Below, piece after piece: positions 30,268 through 38,435 of a stretch of 38,435 nt of DNA (the first letter of the stretch is position 1; every line of letters begins with the position of its first letter). The notes under the pieces were generated by a model that worked only from the letters and a program-made list of their open reading frames with translations, was not told the origin of the DNA and searched no databases. The translations under genes and the position numbers were made by a program. The DNA comes from an uncultured bacterium (GTDB lineage: Bacteria; Cyanobacteriota; Vampirovibrionia; Obscuribacterales; Obscuribacteraceae), in NCBI GenBank assembly GCA_913063055.1, contig CAJXZK010000017.1, positions 1 through 38,435 of the forward strand, in the 5' to 3' direction.

Positions 30268-32139
30268 GTGAAAGAAACACTTGCCGAAAAAATAGTGAGT
30301 AATATAAATCCTGTGGATTTCGCCCAGGGATTTTATCAAGGTGCCATCGAGAAGCCCGTTAATGGTGTGCGCCAATTGGTGGGCCTGGAAGATAAAGATA
30401 GCAAGAAGTCGGCAAAGAAAAGTGAAAGCCCCAATCTTGCTACTGAAGCAGGCATCATTGCTGGGCAAATAGTTGATTTTAGTGTTTTGGCTGTGGTCAG
30501 TCATGGGGCCCTCAAGCCTTTGCTGAAAGAAAGTGCCATAAATATCAATGGCGTGGCTGGCACGGCTAGCAAGATGTTTCTCGCCGGAGCTATTGATGGC
30601 GGGGTTTTGACGACTAGCTCGAATGATAAGAGCTTATTGCAAGGTCGCCTGGAAGCAGCGCTGGTATCGGGCTCAACTTTTGCCGTTATGGGTGGAGCTA
30701 GCAAGGCCCTAGAGGGTGTGAAACTTTTACCTAAAAACGACTTTCTTGCTAAGAGTTTGAGCAGCGCGCTGGCTGGTAGCGCCGGTGGTGTTACTTCGGC
30801 TTATGGCCATGCCTTCACTGAAGAGCATCGTCTGGCAACTACTTCTGAAGTTCTCAGTAGTGCTGGTCAGTATGCTGCCTTCGGTGCTGGTTTTCATGCT
30901 TTTAATGCTGGTGTGGTCAAGGTAGCCAAATTACCAGCGGTAGAAAGCGCTTATTACCGCACTAAATGGAATATTCAAGAAGGTGCTACCGAGGGTAAAC
31001 GGCTCTACTATGCCACTCTCAACGAACTAAACTTACAGCATCCCATTAAGCGCTTCAATGATTTTGTTAATCCCGTTAAACTGCCCGAACTGCCGAGAGT
31101 GGCTCTCACTACTGAGAATAATCCAGTCACAGCTTTTGAAAAAGAGTATCCCCAGTACATCAGAAATATTGAGGCTTTAGAAAAGAAGTACGAAGAGACA
31201 CCCCGTGGAGAGCGGCGTGATGTTTATGATGAGATTGGAGTTGAGCAAGCTCGCTTTGCTGAGAAGCTTCTGACAATATTGCATGGAGCCGCCGATAAGC
31301 CTGGTCTGAATTCATACAGCAACCAGGAACTGGCTCAGGGCGTACATAGCATCGAGCGTGTCGCTGCCATAAGAGAGACTCTTACTGCTTCATTAAAGCG
31401 CAACGATTTCCTCTCTGCTAGCCCCTTTGAAGAAGGTATGGCCAAATTGGCACCGCGTGACATTTCTGGCGATCCCGATACCTATAGTATCCTCCGGGGT
31501 CTTGGCCAAGCCCGCGAACGATTTTTCAATTTTGATGAAAACGCTTTGGCTAAGAAGCTTTCTCTGCCAAGTGAATATCACTATAAATCAAGGGCTTATG
31601 GCACGCCTGCTGATTGGATGCCTTTTGAATCAAGTGAAAAACTGAGCAATCTGTTTCATGCTACTGTCTCTCGTGCTCTTGATTCTATCTTCACTGAAGG
31701 TAAGTTGCTTCCGGCCAAGGAACTGCGGCTACGTGGAATCAAGCAAATTGCTGGTGAGAGTGCCGATGAGCAATTCCCCCGTCGGGCTATTTCGATGACA
31801 CGCAATTTTAGCGAAGCATTTTGCTACCATCGCCACAGCCCTGAGAGTTTGGCTGACTTCCCTGTGGTCTTTGGTATATCGCGTCATGCTGTGGCAGGGC
31901 CGAAAGGTTGGAACGCTGGTATGCTCGAACCAGGAGAATTGCTTACCAATAAACTCAATTTGGGTAGCGGTATTTTTGAGAAGCTTGGCTTGCGCAAGCC
32001 TGATATCACTCATCTATTTGTGCCAGACACGCAAGTATCTGCGGTCAGTCGAGCACTAGCAAGCCACCGCATCGCTGGCGTGCGGGTGGTTGGTTTCAAC
32101 GATATGGACACGCCACAATGGCAGCCTATATCGCCCTAA
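30268..32139 (+). CDS. Large Ala/Gly-rich protein with a possible ADP-ribosyltransferase-like C-terminus
   Basis: 623 residues from a GTG. The N-terminal third opens with DFAQGFYQGAIEKPVNGVRQ and several weakly hydrophobic small-residue stretches (AGIIAGQIVDFSVLAVVSHG, SALAGSAGGVTSAYGHAF), similar in style to pre-toxin regions of polymorphic toxins. The middle is helical. The last ~160 residues contain LFHATVSRALDSIFTEGKLL, RAISMTRNFSEAF and FPVVFGISRHAV, a spacing reminiscent of ADP-ribosyltransferase-fold proteins (H-x-T, helix to I-x-x-x-G-x-L, later a s-x-T-x-x-x-x-A-f strand). No clear catalytic Glu could be assigned. No family confirmed, no signal peptide. Confidence 0.62.
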   Translation: MKETLAEKIVSNINPVDFAQGFYQGAIEKPVNGVRQLVGLEDKDSKKSAKKSESPNLATEAGIIAGQIVDFSVLAVVSHGALKPLLKESAININGVAGTASKMFLAGAIDGGVLTTSSNDKSLLQGRLEAALVSGSTFAVMGGASKALEGVKLLPKNDFLAKSLSSALAGSAGGVTSAYGHAFTEEHRLATTSEVLSSAGQYAAFGAGFHAFNAGVVKVAKLPAVESAYYRTKWNIQEGATEGKRLYYATLNELNLQHPIKRFNDFVNPVKLPELPRVALTTENNPVTAFEKEYPQYIRNIEALEKKYEETPRGERRDVYDEIGVEQARFAEKLLTILHGAADKPGLNSYSNQELAQGVHSIERVAAIRETLTASLKRNDFLSASPFEEGMAKLAPRDISGDPDTYSILRGLGQARERFFNFDENALAKKLSLPSEYHYKSRAYGTPADWMPFESSEKLSNLFHATVSRALDSIFTEGKLLPAKELRLRGIKQIAGESADEQFPRRAISMTRNFSEAFCYHRHSPESLADFPVVFGISRHAVAGPKGWNAGMLEPGELLTNKLNLGSGIFEKLGLRKPDITHLFVPDTQVSAVSRALASHRIAGVRVVGFNDMDTPQWQPISP

Positions 32140-32161
32140 ACGAGTTGCTCGACCGAGACTA

Positions 32162-33880
32162 TTAGAGACCGAGGAAGTCTGGTCCGCTACCTTGTGCTGT
32201 TGGCTTCACTCTGAGGTTGACTTCAGGGCAGACGATTTCGCAAGTGCGGCAATGCACACAGTTTTCCAGCGACATGCCGTGCTTTCTTACATCTTCGATG
32301 ATGTCGATTCTGTGCACTTCAGCTGTGCAATCAGAGACGCAAGGTGTGGTTTTACCAAGGCCTTCATATTTACTGATGCACTTAACGCAAGTGGAAGCGT
32401 TGAATTCATCAATGTGATTGTTGCCTTCGTGATACTTGGTCGAAGCGTAGAAGACCGCATCAACTCTAGAATAAATGGTGGATTTGTCGAAGTTCTGTGG
32501 CTCATCATACTTAGGTGGTACCCAAGCTGGAATGATGTGCTTGTAGTCCTCTACATACTTGATTGGTCCAATATCGATCTTGCCTTCGATCAACGAAAGC
32601 GATCTGATACCGTCTTTGGAAGAGCCAAGGGGGTTTTTGAAACCAACCTTGAGCATACCAATCCAGGCATTTGATTTATCAATGCTCTTAGCAATATCAG
32701 GCAAGTAGCGGCCCAATAGTTTTGGATTCTCGATAAAGGCCCAACGGAAGTAGCGGTTTTTGTAAGCTTCTTTTATGACAAAGCCGTCTTCGAGTTCTTT
32801 TTGATAAGGGGCAAGGGCTGCTTCTGAAGTGTCGTCCTTGACTAAGGCGTCATGCAGAACTTTGGCAGCTACGTAGCCGCATTCCATGGCACGGTCTACA
32901 CCGGCCAGGTACTTAACGTCGAGAGTACCGAGAGCATCACCCATGAGCAGAGCGCCAGGCACGTAGAACTTCTTAGGTAAGCTGTAATAGCCACCCTCTG
33001 GAAGCAAAGCGGCGCCGTATTTGAGCAACTTACCACCGGCGATCATTTTTTGAATGAACGGATGCTTCTTGTAGTCTTGCAGCTTTTGCTGGGGATTCAT
33101 GTTGGGGTCTTGGCTGTCAAGGCTGATTACCATACCGATAGTCAACTTGTTGTCTTTCATGCCATAGACGAAGCCACCACCAAAGGTGCCATCGAGTAGT
33201 GGATAGCCCAGTGTATGCCAGACTTTGCCTTCCACGCTTTCGTTTAGTTGCCAAACTTCTTTGACACCAACAGACCAAATTTGTGGATTGTCGCGCAGCT
33301 TAAAGTGGTCGACGACATCTCTTGAAATAAAGCCTTTGTCGCCGAAACAAGTGAACTTGCCGTAGACATAATCTTCTTCAGACTTAGGCTCTTCAGTAAC
33401 GGCAACGCCAGCTACTCTGCCATTTTCAAAAGCGACAGCATGCGCGGCAAAGCCGGTGAAAAGATCGATAGTAACGTTGGGTACTTCTTTGGCTTTTTCT
33501 TGTACTTGGTTGGCCATCCAATTAACTACATAGCTCAATGTCAGAACTAGGTAGCCTGTTTTATCAAACGATTTAGGATAAAGCTTATGTGGAATATCCC
33601 ATTTCTTTTGAGCACCCAGGACTGAAAACTCCGATTCAGTGCAAGTGGCTTCAATAGGGAAGCCTAGCTCTTTGTAATTGGGCCATACTTTTTCAATAAC
33701 GTGCGGATTAGACACCGCACCGCTCATGATATGAGCGCCGAAATCTTTGCTCTTCTCTAGAATTGCAATAGTGAACTGCTTATCGCTGCCCTTGGCTAAT
33801 TCAAGGAAACGGTAAGCGAGAGTGAGGTTGGATGGGCTACCACCAACCAATAGTAGGTCATACTCAATGCGATCCGACAA
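32162..33880 (-). CDS. Electron-transfer flavoprotein:quinone oxidoreductase (FixC/FixX-like)
   Basis: A GR2-type flavoprotein with a C-terminal iron-sulphur domain; it passes electrons from reduced ETF to the quinone pool at the membrane. Conserved ETF-QO blocks include HIMSGAVSNPHVIEKVWPNY, YVVNWMANQVQEKA, GGGFVYGMKDNKLTIGMVIS and LLMGDALGTLDVKYLAGVDR. Two points are odd. The FAD dinucleotide motif reads VGGSPSN instead of GGGPAG. The C-terminus has eight Cys (CVKC, CVSDC, CVHCRTCEIVC), more than the usual four. I prefer the TTG at 33880, eight codons before the FAD strand and after a G-rich site; the track's TTG at 33916 is the alternative. It overlaps the end of etfA. Confidence 0.92.
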   Translation of the reverse strand: MSDRIEYDLLLVGGSPSNLTLAYRFLELAKGSDKQFTIAILEKSKDFGAHIMSGAVSNPHVIEKVWPNYKELGFPIEATCTESEFSVLGAQKKWDIPHKLYPKSFDKTGYLVLTLSYVVNWMANQVQEKAKEVPNVTIDLFTGFAAHAVAFENGRVAGVAVTEEPKSEEDYVYGKFTCFGDKGFISRDVVDHFKLRDNPQIWSVGVKEVWQLNESVEGKVWHTLGYPLLDGTFGGGFVYGMKDNKLTIGMVISLDSQDPNMNPQQKLQDYKKHPFIQKMIAGGKLLKYGAALLPEGGYYSLPKKFYVPGALLMGDALGTLDVKYLAGVDRAMECGYVAAKVLHDALVKDDTSEAALAPYQKELEDGFVIKEAYKNRYFRWAFIENPKLLGRYLPDIAKSIDKSNAWIGMLKVGFKNPLGSSKDGIRSLSLIEGKIDIGPIKYVEDYKHIIPAWVPPKYDEPQNFDKSTIYSRVDAVFYASTKYHEGNNHIDEFNASTCVKCISKYEGLGKTTPCVSDCTAEVHRIDIIEDVRKHGMSLENCVHCRTCEIVCPEVNLRVKPTAQGSGPDFLGL

Positions 33881-34973
33881 CTGCCTCGACCCCCCGTCCT
33901 GATTGAATTTCCGCAAACTGTTTAATCATTTCTGGAACGATCTGATAGATATCGCCGACTATGCCGTGGTGGGCAAATTTGAAGATTGGCGAATCTGGAT
34001 CTTTATTGATGGCAATGATCAAGCCCGATTTGGACATACCTACGCGGTGTTGAATGGCACCAGAAATACCGCAGGCTATGTAGAGTTTTGGTCTTACAGT
34101 TTTACCTGTTTGGCCCACTTGGTGTTGATAAGGAATCCAACCAAGGTCTACAACTTTTCTTGAGGCGCCGATGGCAGAGTTTTCGAAAGTATCGGCCAAC
34201 TGTCTCAATAAATCGAAACCATCAGCACTGCCTAGTCCGTAGCCACCGCCAATGATGACATCGGCTTCTGTTAGCTTAACGCCTTTTGATACTTCTCTAA
34301 CGGTATCGGCCACAATTAAGCGGTAGTCTTCGGGAATCAGTTTGACTGGAACCGTTGTGATTTTACCTTTGCGACCGGGTTCATATTTGTTCGGAGTCAT
34401 CACCCCAGGACGAGTTGTCGCCATCTGTGGGTTTTTCCATGGTCCTAGAATTCTTGCTTTTAAACTTTCGCCGAAGCTTGGTCGAATAGCATAGAGACAG
34501 TTTGGATAAAGACCAATTTTTGATGGGTCGACTTTATTTTTGTGCTCGTATGGCCCGATATCGAGTTCTGTACAATCGGCGGTAAGACCAGTATCGAAGT
34601 GAGCAGAAATGCGTGGCGCCAGGTCGCGACCAGTAGTGGTGGAGCCAAGCAAGCATGTGTGAGGAGCCTCAGGCAAGGAATCGAGGAAGTCGATTACTAC
34701 TCTTCGGTAGGGCAGAGTGCGGTAAGAGAATAGTTCTTTGTCGTCGGCCACATAGACTTCGTCAGCACCAGCTTCAATCAACTTTTGCGGTATGTCGCCT
34801 AAGTTGTAGCCAAGCACGAGACACTTAAGGTTGCGTTCCATTTTGTCGGCAAGAAGACGTCCGGCGCCCAGCAACTCAAGGGTCACTGGTTGCAGGTCTC
34901 CTAAGATTTGCTCGGCAATTACGAGCACATCTCCCTTAGGACAAAAGGCTGATACGTCAGGCTGTTCACTCAT
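33864..34973 (-). CDS. etfA: Electron transfer flavoprotein alpha subunit
   Basis: 369 residues. The C-terminal FAD domain carries the family signature: SRKVVDLGWIPYQHQVGQTG, KLYIACGISGAIQH and INKDPDSPIFKFAHHGIVGD. The N-terminal half (VLVIAEQILGDLQPVTLELL, LLGSTTTGRDLAPRISA, DTGLTADCTELDI) packs against EtfB. It forms the FAD-containing EtfAB dimer that takes electrons from acyl-CoA dehydrogenases. ATG start without a good ribosome site, directly after a TTAC-rich repeat. The oxidoreductase gene follows with overlap. Confidence 0.96.
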   Translation of the reverse strand: MSEQPDVSAFCPKGDVLVIAEQILGDLQPVTLELLGAGRLLADKMERNLKCLVLGYNLGDIPQKLIEAGADEVYVADDKELFSYRTLPYRRVVIDFLDSLPEAPHTCLLGSTTTGRDLAPRISAHFDTGLTADCTELDIGPYEHKNKVDPSKIGLYPNCLYAIRPSFGESLKARILGPWKNPQMATTRPGVMTPNKYEPGRKGKITTVPVKLIPEDYRLIVADTVREVSKGVKLTEADVIIGGGYGLGSADGFDLLRQLADTFENSAIGASRKVVDLGWIPYQHQVGQTGKTVRPKLYIACGISGAIQHRVGMSKSGLIIAINKDPDSPIFKFAHHGIVGDIYQIVPEMIKQFAEIQSGRGVEAVVGSH

Positions 34974-34976
34974 TTC

Positions 34977-35040
34977 TTTGTCTACTTATTTACTTACAAA
35001 CTTACTTACTTACACTTCTTTGCTGACACTTGTTTACTGA
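34977..35040 (-). repeat. TTAC-rich simple repeat between etfB and etfA
   Basis: The whole spacer is a degenerate run of ACTT/TTAC units on the plus strand, including ACTTACTTACTTAC. On the minus strand this gives GTAAGTAAGTAAGT in the etfA leader, close to its start codon. Length changes here would alter spacing in the operon. Confidence 0.85.
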
Positions 35041-35041
35041 C

Positions 35042-35887
35042 TTACTTTTGGGCAGCTCCAACTAGAAACTGACTGAGGTCGCTTGCTTTGAGAACATCGC
35101 CCACCAATTCGTGAGCTGATTGACCTTCATGCATTTTGCAACTACCACCGAGTTCGCCTACTTTTTCTGTTGCGGCAACGATTGTAGGAGAGCCCTTGAG
35201 GCCGGTGCGATCTGGGTCTGCACCCACTAGGTCGAGGTCAATAGTGTGAATAAATTTCTTCAATTCTTCTTGGTCTCTGGCCAGCCGTCTTACTCTCCAG
35301 GCCCCTCTGAATGATTTGTATTCAAGAGGGTGGTAGGAGTTGGCAACGGTTAGCAAGAGAGGTGTTTCGGCTACAACTTTTTGGTAGCCCCCTTCAATAA
35401 TTCTGCGAGCATGCACTTTGCCATCTTCCATATGGAAGTCTTCGCAGTATGTCACTTGAGGTAGGCCCAGGCGCTCTGCCAGCTGTGGACCGACTTGAGC
35501 GGTGTCGCCGTCGGTGGTCTGTAGGCCACAGAAGATCAAATCGGGCTTGCCGATGTAATTGAGCACTTTGTAAAGTGCATAGGCCGTTGCCAGGGTATCG
35601 GATGCAGCCAGTCTGCGATCTGATAACAAGTAGGCTTCATCCACTCCATGCTCAAGGGTTTCAAGCAAAATTTCGACAGCCGGTGGCGGTCCCATCGAAA
35701 TTGCTGTGACCTTGCCGCCATAAGTCCTCTTGGCGTGCAAAGCCGCCTGCAGGGCAAAGCGATCAAAGGGGTTGAGCATGCGCTTAGCTTTTGCTCTATC
35801 GATGGTGCCATCAGGGTTAAGACCGGCCTTGGAGCCTGTATCTGGAACCTGCTTCACCAAAACGTAAATGTTTAAACCGGCCGACAT
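35042..35887 (-). CDS. etfB: Electron transfer flavoprotein beta subunit
   Basis: 281 residues. Family blocks: IYVLVKQVPDTGSKAGLNPD, LNPFDRFALQAALHAK, LSDRRLAASDTLATAYAL, the nucleotide-binding LIFCGLQTTDGDTAQVGPQL, and the ETF beta signature ending LARDQEELKKF. The beta subunit holds AMP in ordinary ETFs or a second FAD in bifurcating ones. The DGDTAQVGP-type loop also occurs in FixA-like proteins, so a bifurcating role is possible but not shown. First gene of etfB-etfA-ETF-QO, divergent from the DUF885 gene across a 262-bp spacer. Confidence 0.96.
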   Translation of the reverse strand: MSAGLNIYVLVKQVPDTGSKAGLNPDGTIDRAKAKRMLNPFDRFALQAALHAKRTYGGKVTAISMGPPPAVEILLETLEHGVDEAYLLSDRRLAASDTLATAYALYKVLNYIGKPDLIFCGLQTTDGDTAQVGPQLAERLGLPQVTYCEDFHMEDGKVHARRIIEGGYQKVVAETPLLLTVANSYHPLEYKSFRGAWRVRRLARDQEELKKFIHTIDLDLVGADPDRTGLKGSPTIVAATEKVGELGGSCKMHEGQSAHELVGDVLKASDLSQFLVGAAQK

Positions 35888-36149
35888 ATTACCTTCTGGG
35901 TATCCTTAACTGAAAGATTCTACCTACATATGGCTGAAGCTTCCCCATTTGTTAATTAGAGATAGAGACTACTTAACGAAAGCTCTTTATATCAGGGGTA
36001 GTTTGACTCTTTATTTCTTGTCATAGGGCATTCTCAATTGTTTCTTTATATGGAAATCTCTATTACTTCAGATTATCCTTAGCTCACCTTGCTAATACTC
36101 TTTCCCCGTCGGCTTTCCAAGAGACAGGTGGAAAAATACAGAGAACAAT

Positions 36150-38072
36150 ATGACTGCACATTTATTTACGACCCAAAGGTCTATTTCGTCGAAACTTAAG
36201 TTTGCCTTTCGGCTTTCTTTATCGGTCGCCCTGGTGCAAAGTACTTTTTGCTGTAATTTACCGGCTCATTCTCAAGTGCAAGTAATAAAAATGGGGAGCA
36301 GCGCCAGCAAAAAACTCGAAGAAAGTGGAAAGAAAATAGAAGAAAACGGCAAGAAGCAAGATTCAGCCCTGCTCGCCCAGTACGACAGCTTGGTTGAACA
36401 ATATTTTGCCAGTGCCTTTTCCTTTGCTCCTAGCTGGGGCACACAAGTTGGCTTTCACCAGTACGACAAGCAGTTAGAGGATCTTTCCGCTGCTGCTTTG
36501 AAGAATAATGAGGCTACTCTCATTGACTATCGTCGCAAGTTTTCCGACCCTGCTTTCTTGCAATTGCCTCGAGCACAGCGACTCGATTTGGCTATGGTGC
36601 AGGCGAGTATTTCTGCCAGCTTGCTCGATTTGCAAGAATTACATTGGCTCAATCGCGACCCTGATAAATATCCCTCCCTTATTGCTGACAGTGTGTTTTC
36701 ACTGGCCAAACGTAATTTCGCTCCAGTGGATGAGCGTTTAGTCTCTGTCATTAGTCGAATTGAAAAGGCGCCAAGTCTTCTTGCTGCTGGACGGGCAAAT
36801 ATTCAACCAGATATAGTGCCTGCTATTTATGCGGAGGTGGCTTTAGAGCAATTGCCTGGCACCATAGAGTTGTTTAAAACCACTATTCCTGCGGCTTTTG
36901 CCTCTGCCAATCCTGAGTTGAAGGAAAAATTTGAGAAAGCAAATGCTAAGTTGATTGCTGAACTTATAAGCTATCAAACGTTTGTCAAAGAGAAAGTTTT
37001 GCCCAATGCTCATGGTCAATTTGCCATAGGCGAAGCAGCTTACCTGAAGAAGCTAGCCTTTGATGAAATGGAAGACGAGAAGCTAGATGTAATCTTAGCC
37101 AATGGCTACAAAGAATTGCGCAGACTGCAGGCCCGCTTCAAGCAGTTAGCTCATGAAATCAATCCTAAAGTTAGCGCCCTAGAGTGCTTCGAGAGTATCG
37201 CTAGCGATCATCCTCAGCCCGATAAGCTGGTTTCGTCGACGGCAAATGTTTTAGATCGCATTGCTGCTTTTATTGAAGAGAAGAAAATTGTCACTATTCC
37301 CTCTAAAGACAGGGTGACTGTGGCCGAGAGTCCGTCTTTCATGCGCGCTCTTACCTTTGCCTCTATGGATACCCCAGGACCTTATGAAGATACTGCGAAA
37401 GAAGCGTTCTATTACGTCACACCGGTAGAGAGTGATTGGGATAAGAAGCGTATAGAAGAGCACATGCGTTTCTTTAGCTATGCTGATTTAATCAATACTA
37501 GTGTGCACGAAGCCTATCCTGGCCACTATGTGCAGTTTCTCTGGGTCAAGCACGCACCTTCGAAAGTGCGTAAGTTGCTAGGTTGTTCATCAAACGCTGA
37601 GGGCTGGGCCCATTACTGCGAGCAGTTGATGATGGAGCAGGGTTTGCCAGCTTCTAGCACTGAGTCTGGAGAGAAAGAGAAAAATCTAGAACAGAAAAAA
37701 CTAGAACAGAAAAAACTAGAATTAGTACAGATTCATGATGCTCTGCTGCGAGTTTGTCGATATATAGTCGGTATCGAAATGCATACTCGTGGTTTGTCTT
37801 ACGATAAAGGCCGTGAATTTTTCATCAAAGAAGGATTCATGGAAAAAGCCAATGCTGAGCGTGAAACCAAACGTGGTACTAAAGACCCAACTTATCTTGT
37901 CTACACTTTGGGCAAACTCAAGATAATTGCGTTGAAAGCTGAGTACCAGGTCAAAATGGGCGATAAGTTCGATCAGAAAGATTTTCATGATCGATTTTTG
38001 AAATGTGGTTTCCCCCCTCTAAAAGTTGTGCGTACCGAAGTATTAGATTTAGATTGGCCCAAAAGTAATTGA
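36150..38072 (+). CDS. Exported DUF885-family zinc metallopeptidase
   Basis: 640 residues with an N-terminal signal sequence (LKFAFRLSLSVALVQSTFCC, cleavage likely near PAHS). The DUF885 active-site motif HEAYPGHYVQF (H453, E454, H459) is followed by NAEGWAHYCEQL, whose E484 is the likely third zinc ligand. An N-terminal helical region (YFASAFSFAPSWGTQVGFHQ) matches the family. Biochemical roles of DUF885 proteins are little known; the motif indicates a zinc-dependent peptidase, here outside the cytoplasm. Low-complexity KLEQKKLEQKK sits between the active site and the C-terminal helices. Confidence 0.9.
   Translation: MTAHLFTTQRSISSKLKFAFRLSLSVALVQSTFCCNLPAHSQVQVIKMGSSASKKLEESGKKIEENGKKQDSALLAQYDSLVEQYFASAFSFAPSWGTQVGFHQYDKQLEDLSAAALKNNEATLIDYRRKFSDPAFLQLPRAQRLDLAMVQASISASLLDLQELHWLNRDPDKYPSLIADSVFSLAKRNFAPVDERLVSVISRIEKAPSLLAAGRANIQPDIVPAIYAEVALEQLPGTIELFKTTIPAAFASANPELKEKFEKANAKLIAELISYQTFVKEKVLPNAHGQFAIGEAAYLKKLAFDEMEDEKLDVILANGYKELRRLQARFKQLAHEINPKVSALECFESIASDHPQPDKLVSSTANVLDRIAAFIEEKKIVTIPSKDRVTVAESPSFMRALTFASMDTPGPYEDTAKEAFYYVTPVESDWDKKRIEEHMRFFSYADLINTSVHEAYPGHYVQFLWVKHAPSKVRKLLGCSSNAEGWAHYCEQLMMEQGLPASSTESGEKEKNLEQKKLEQKKLELVQIHDALLRVCRYIVGIEMHTRGLSYDKGREFFIKEGFMEKANAERETKRGTKDPTYLVYTLGKLKIIALKAEYQVKMGDKFDQKDFHDRFLKCGFPPLKVVRTEVLDLDWPKSN
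37686..37715 (+). repeat. Two 15-bp in-frame repeats in the DUF885 gene
   Basis: CTAGAACAGAAAAAA twice in tandem, with a third partial unit after it, encoding LEQKK repeats. The multiple-of-three unit keeps the frame when copy number changes. Confidence 0.85.
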
Positions 38073-38103
38073 GGTTATTGAGGAAATTGAGGTAATTGAA
38101 TCG
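38068..38103 (+). repeat. Tandem 9-bp repeat at the end of the DUF885 gene
   Basis: ATTGAGGTT, ATTGAGGAA, ATTGAGGTA, then the diverged ATTGAATCG. The first unit includes the TGA stop of the DUF885 gene. Confidence 0.85.
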
Positions 38104-38191
38104 ATAGACCGAGATTGGGGCTGGAAACAAAACTAGCAGGCTATCGTCGATTACTATCTGACCATATAGAGCTGTTGATAAAGGGGATGTA

Positions 38192-38435
38192 ATGAAGCAC
38201 AAATCGAAGAATCGGGTTGCTCGAGCTTTACTACTTGTAGCCAGTTCTACTGCTCTTGCCGCAGGAATCGTCGGGGCCATAGTTACTTTCCCAGGCAAGG
38301 TTTATGGTGGCCACAACTCTGCCGGAGCTTTCAACCTCGGCGTCGGTTGGAAGGCCAGTCTTGATGGAGCTTTAATAGAGGCAAAGCAAAAACAGAAGTA
38401 TGTGCTTGCCGACGTTTATACCGATTGGTGTGGTT
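38192..38435 (+). CDS. Thioredoxin-like protein, N-terminal part (cut by window edge)
   Basis: The ATG at 38192, with AAGGGG five bases upstream, opens 81 codons to the window end; the gene is missing from the ORF track because it has no stop here. A signal or membrane segment (LLLVASSTALAAGIVGAIVT) leads to QKYVLADVYTDWCG, the start of a thioredoxin fold up to the first active-site Cys; the second Cys lies beyond the window. It is probably a membrane-tethered or exported thiol-disulphide protein of the DsbD-C/TlpA sort. Confidence 0.75.
   Translation, partial: MKHKSKNRVARALLLVASSTALAAGIVGAIVTFPGKVYGGHNSAGAFNLGVGWKASLDGALIEAKQKQKYVLADVYTDWCG

Overview
The window is a 38.4 kb stretch of bacterial chromosome with mixed housekeeping and accessory content. 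Anchors are rpsO-pnp, an HU gene, rsfS, a FadD-type acyl-CoA ligase and an electron-transfer-flavoprotein operon (etfB-etfA-ETF:quinone oxidoreductase). Around them lie many secreted, TPR, HEAT, LysM, SAF and unrecognised proteins. The mix, the moderate GC, the frequent GTG/TTG starts and the respiratory and beta-oxidation genes would fit a non-photosynthetic relative of cyanobacteria (Obscuribacterales/Melainabacteria type). That is inference from gene content only; no rRNA or tRNA gene was seen.

Layout. 1-436: N-terminal part of an AsmA-like protein (minus, cut by the window edge). 549-2731: a secreted Pro-rich protein and a PAS sensor histidine kinase (plus). 2728-8688: a tightly spaced minus-strand run of six genes: DUF692/MNIO enzyme, TPR protein, lipoprotein, DUF2310 zinc-ribbon protein, secreted protein, and a HEAT protein with a duplicated C-terminal domain. 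8773-11487: a large protein with an esterase domain between two copies of another domain. 11554-13661: a SAF-domain protein and a LysM protein. 13693-15009: a REC-GAF-LuxR regulator preceded by six 13-bp tandem repeats. 15010-15415: a 406-bp gene-free stretch with a strong terminator. 15416-16601: a small unknown protein and a DUF374 acyltransferase.

16771-20432 is rpsO, pnp (with two leader hairpins) and an overlapping secreted TPR protein. 20536-22734 holds HU, rsfS and an NHL beta-propeller protein. 22963-25923 (minus) holds FadD and an alpha/beta hydrolase. 26004-28928 is a four-gene plus-strand run that includes a 59-codon gene missing from the ORF track. Next come a ferritin-like gene (minus), a small membrane protein, a putative toxin-like protein, the etf operon (minus), a DUF885 metallopeptidase, and the start of a thioredoxin-like gene at the right edge.

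Metabolically, FadD, EtfAB and ETF-QO fit together as fatty-acid activation followed by passage of acyl-CoA dehydrogenase electrons to quinone. The best candidates for something new are the MNIO-led six-gene cluster (with an apparent ATT start and a diverged repeat), the esterase sandwich protein, the 13-bp repeat array with its neighbouring gene-free region, and the toxin-like ORF at 30268-32139.
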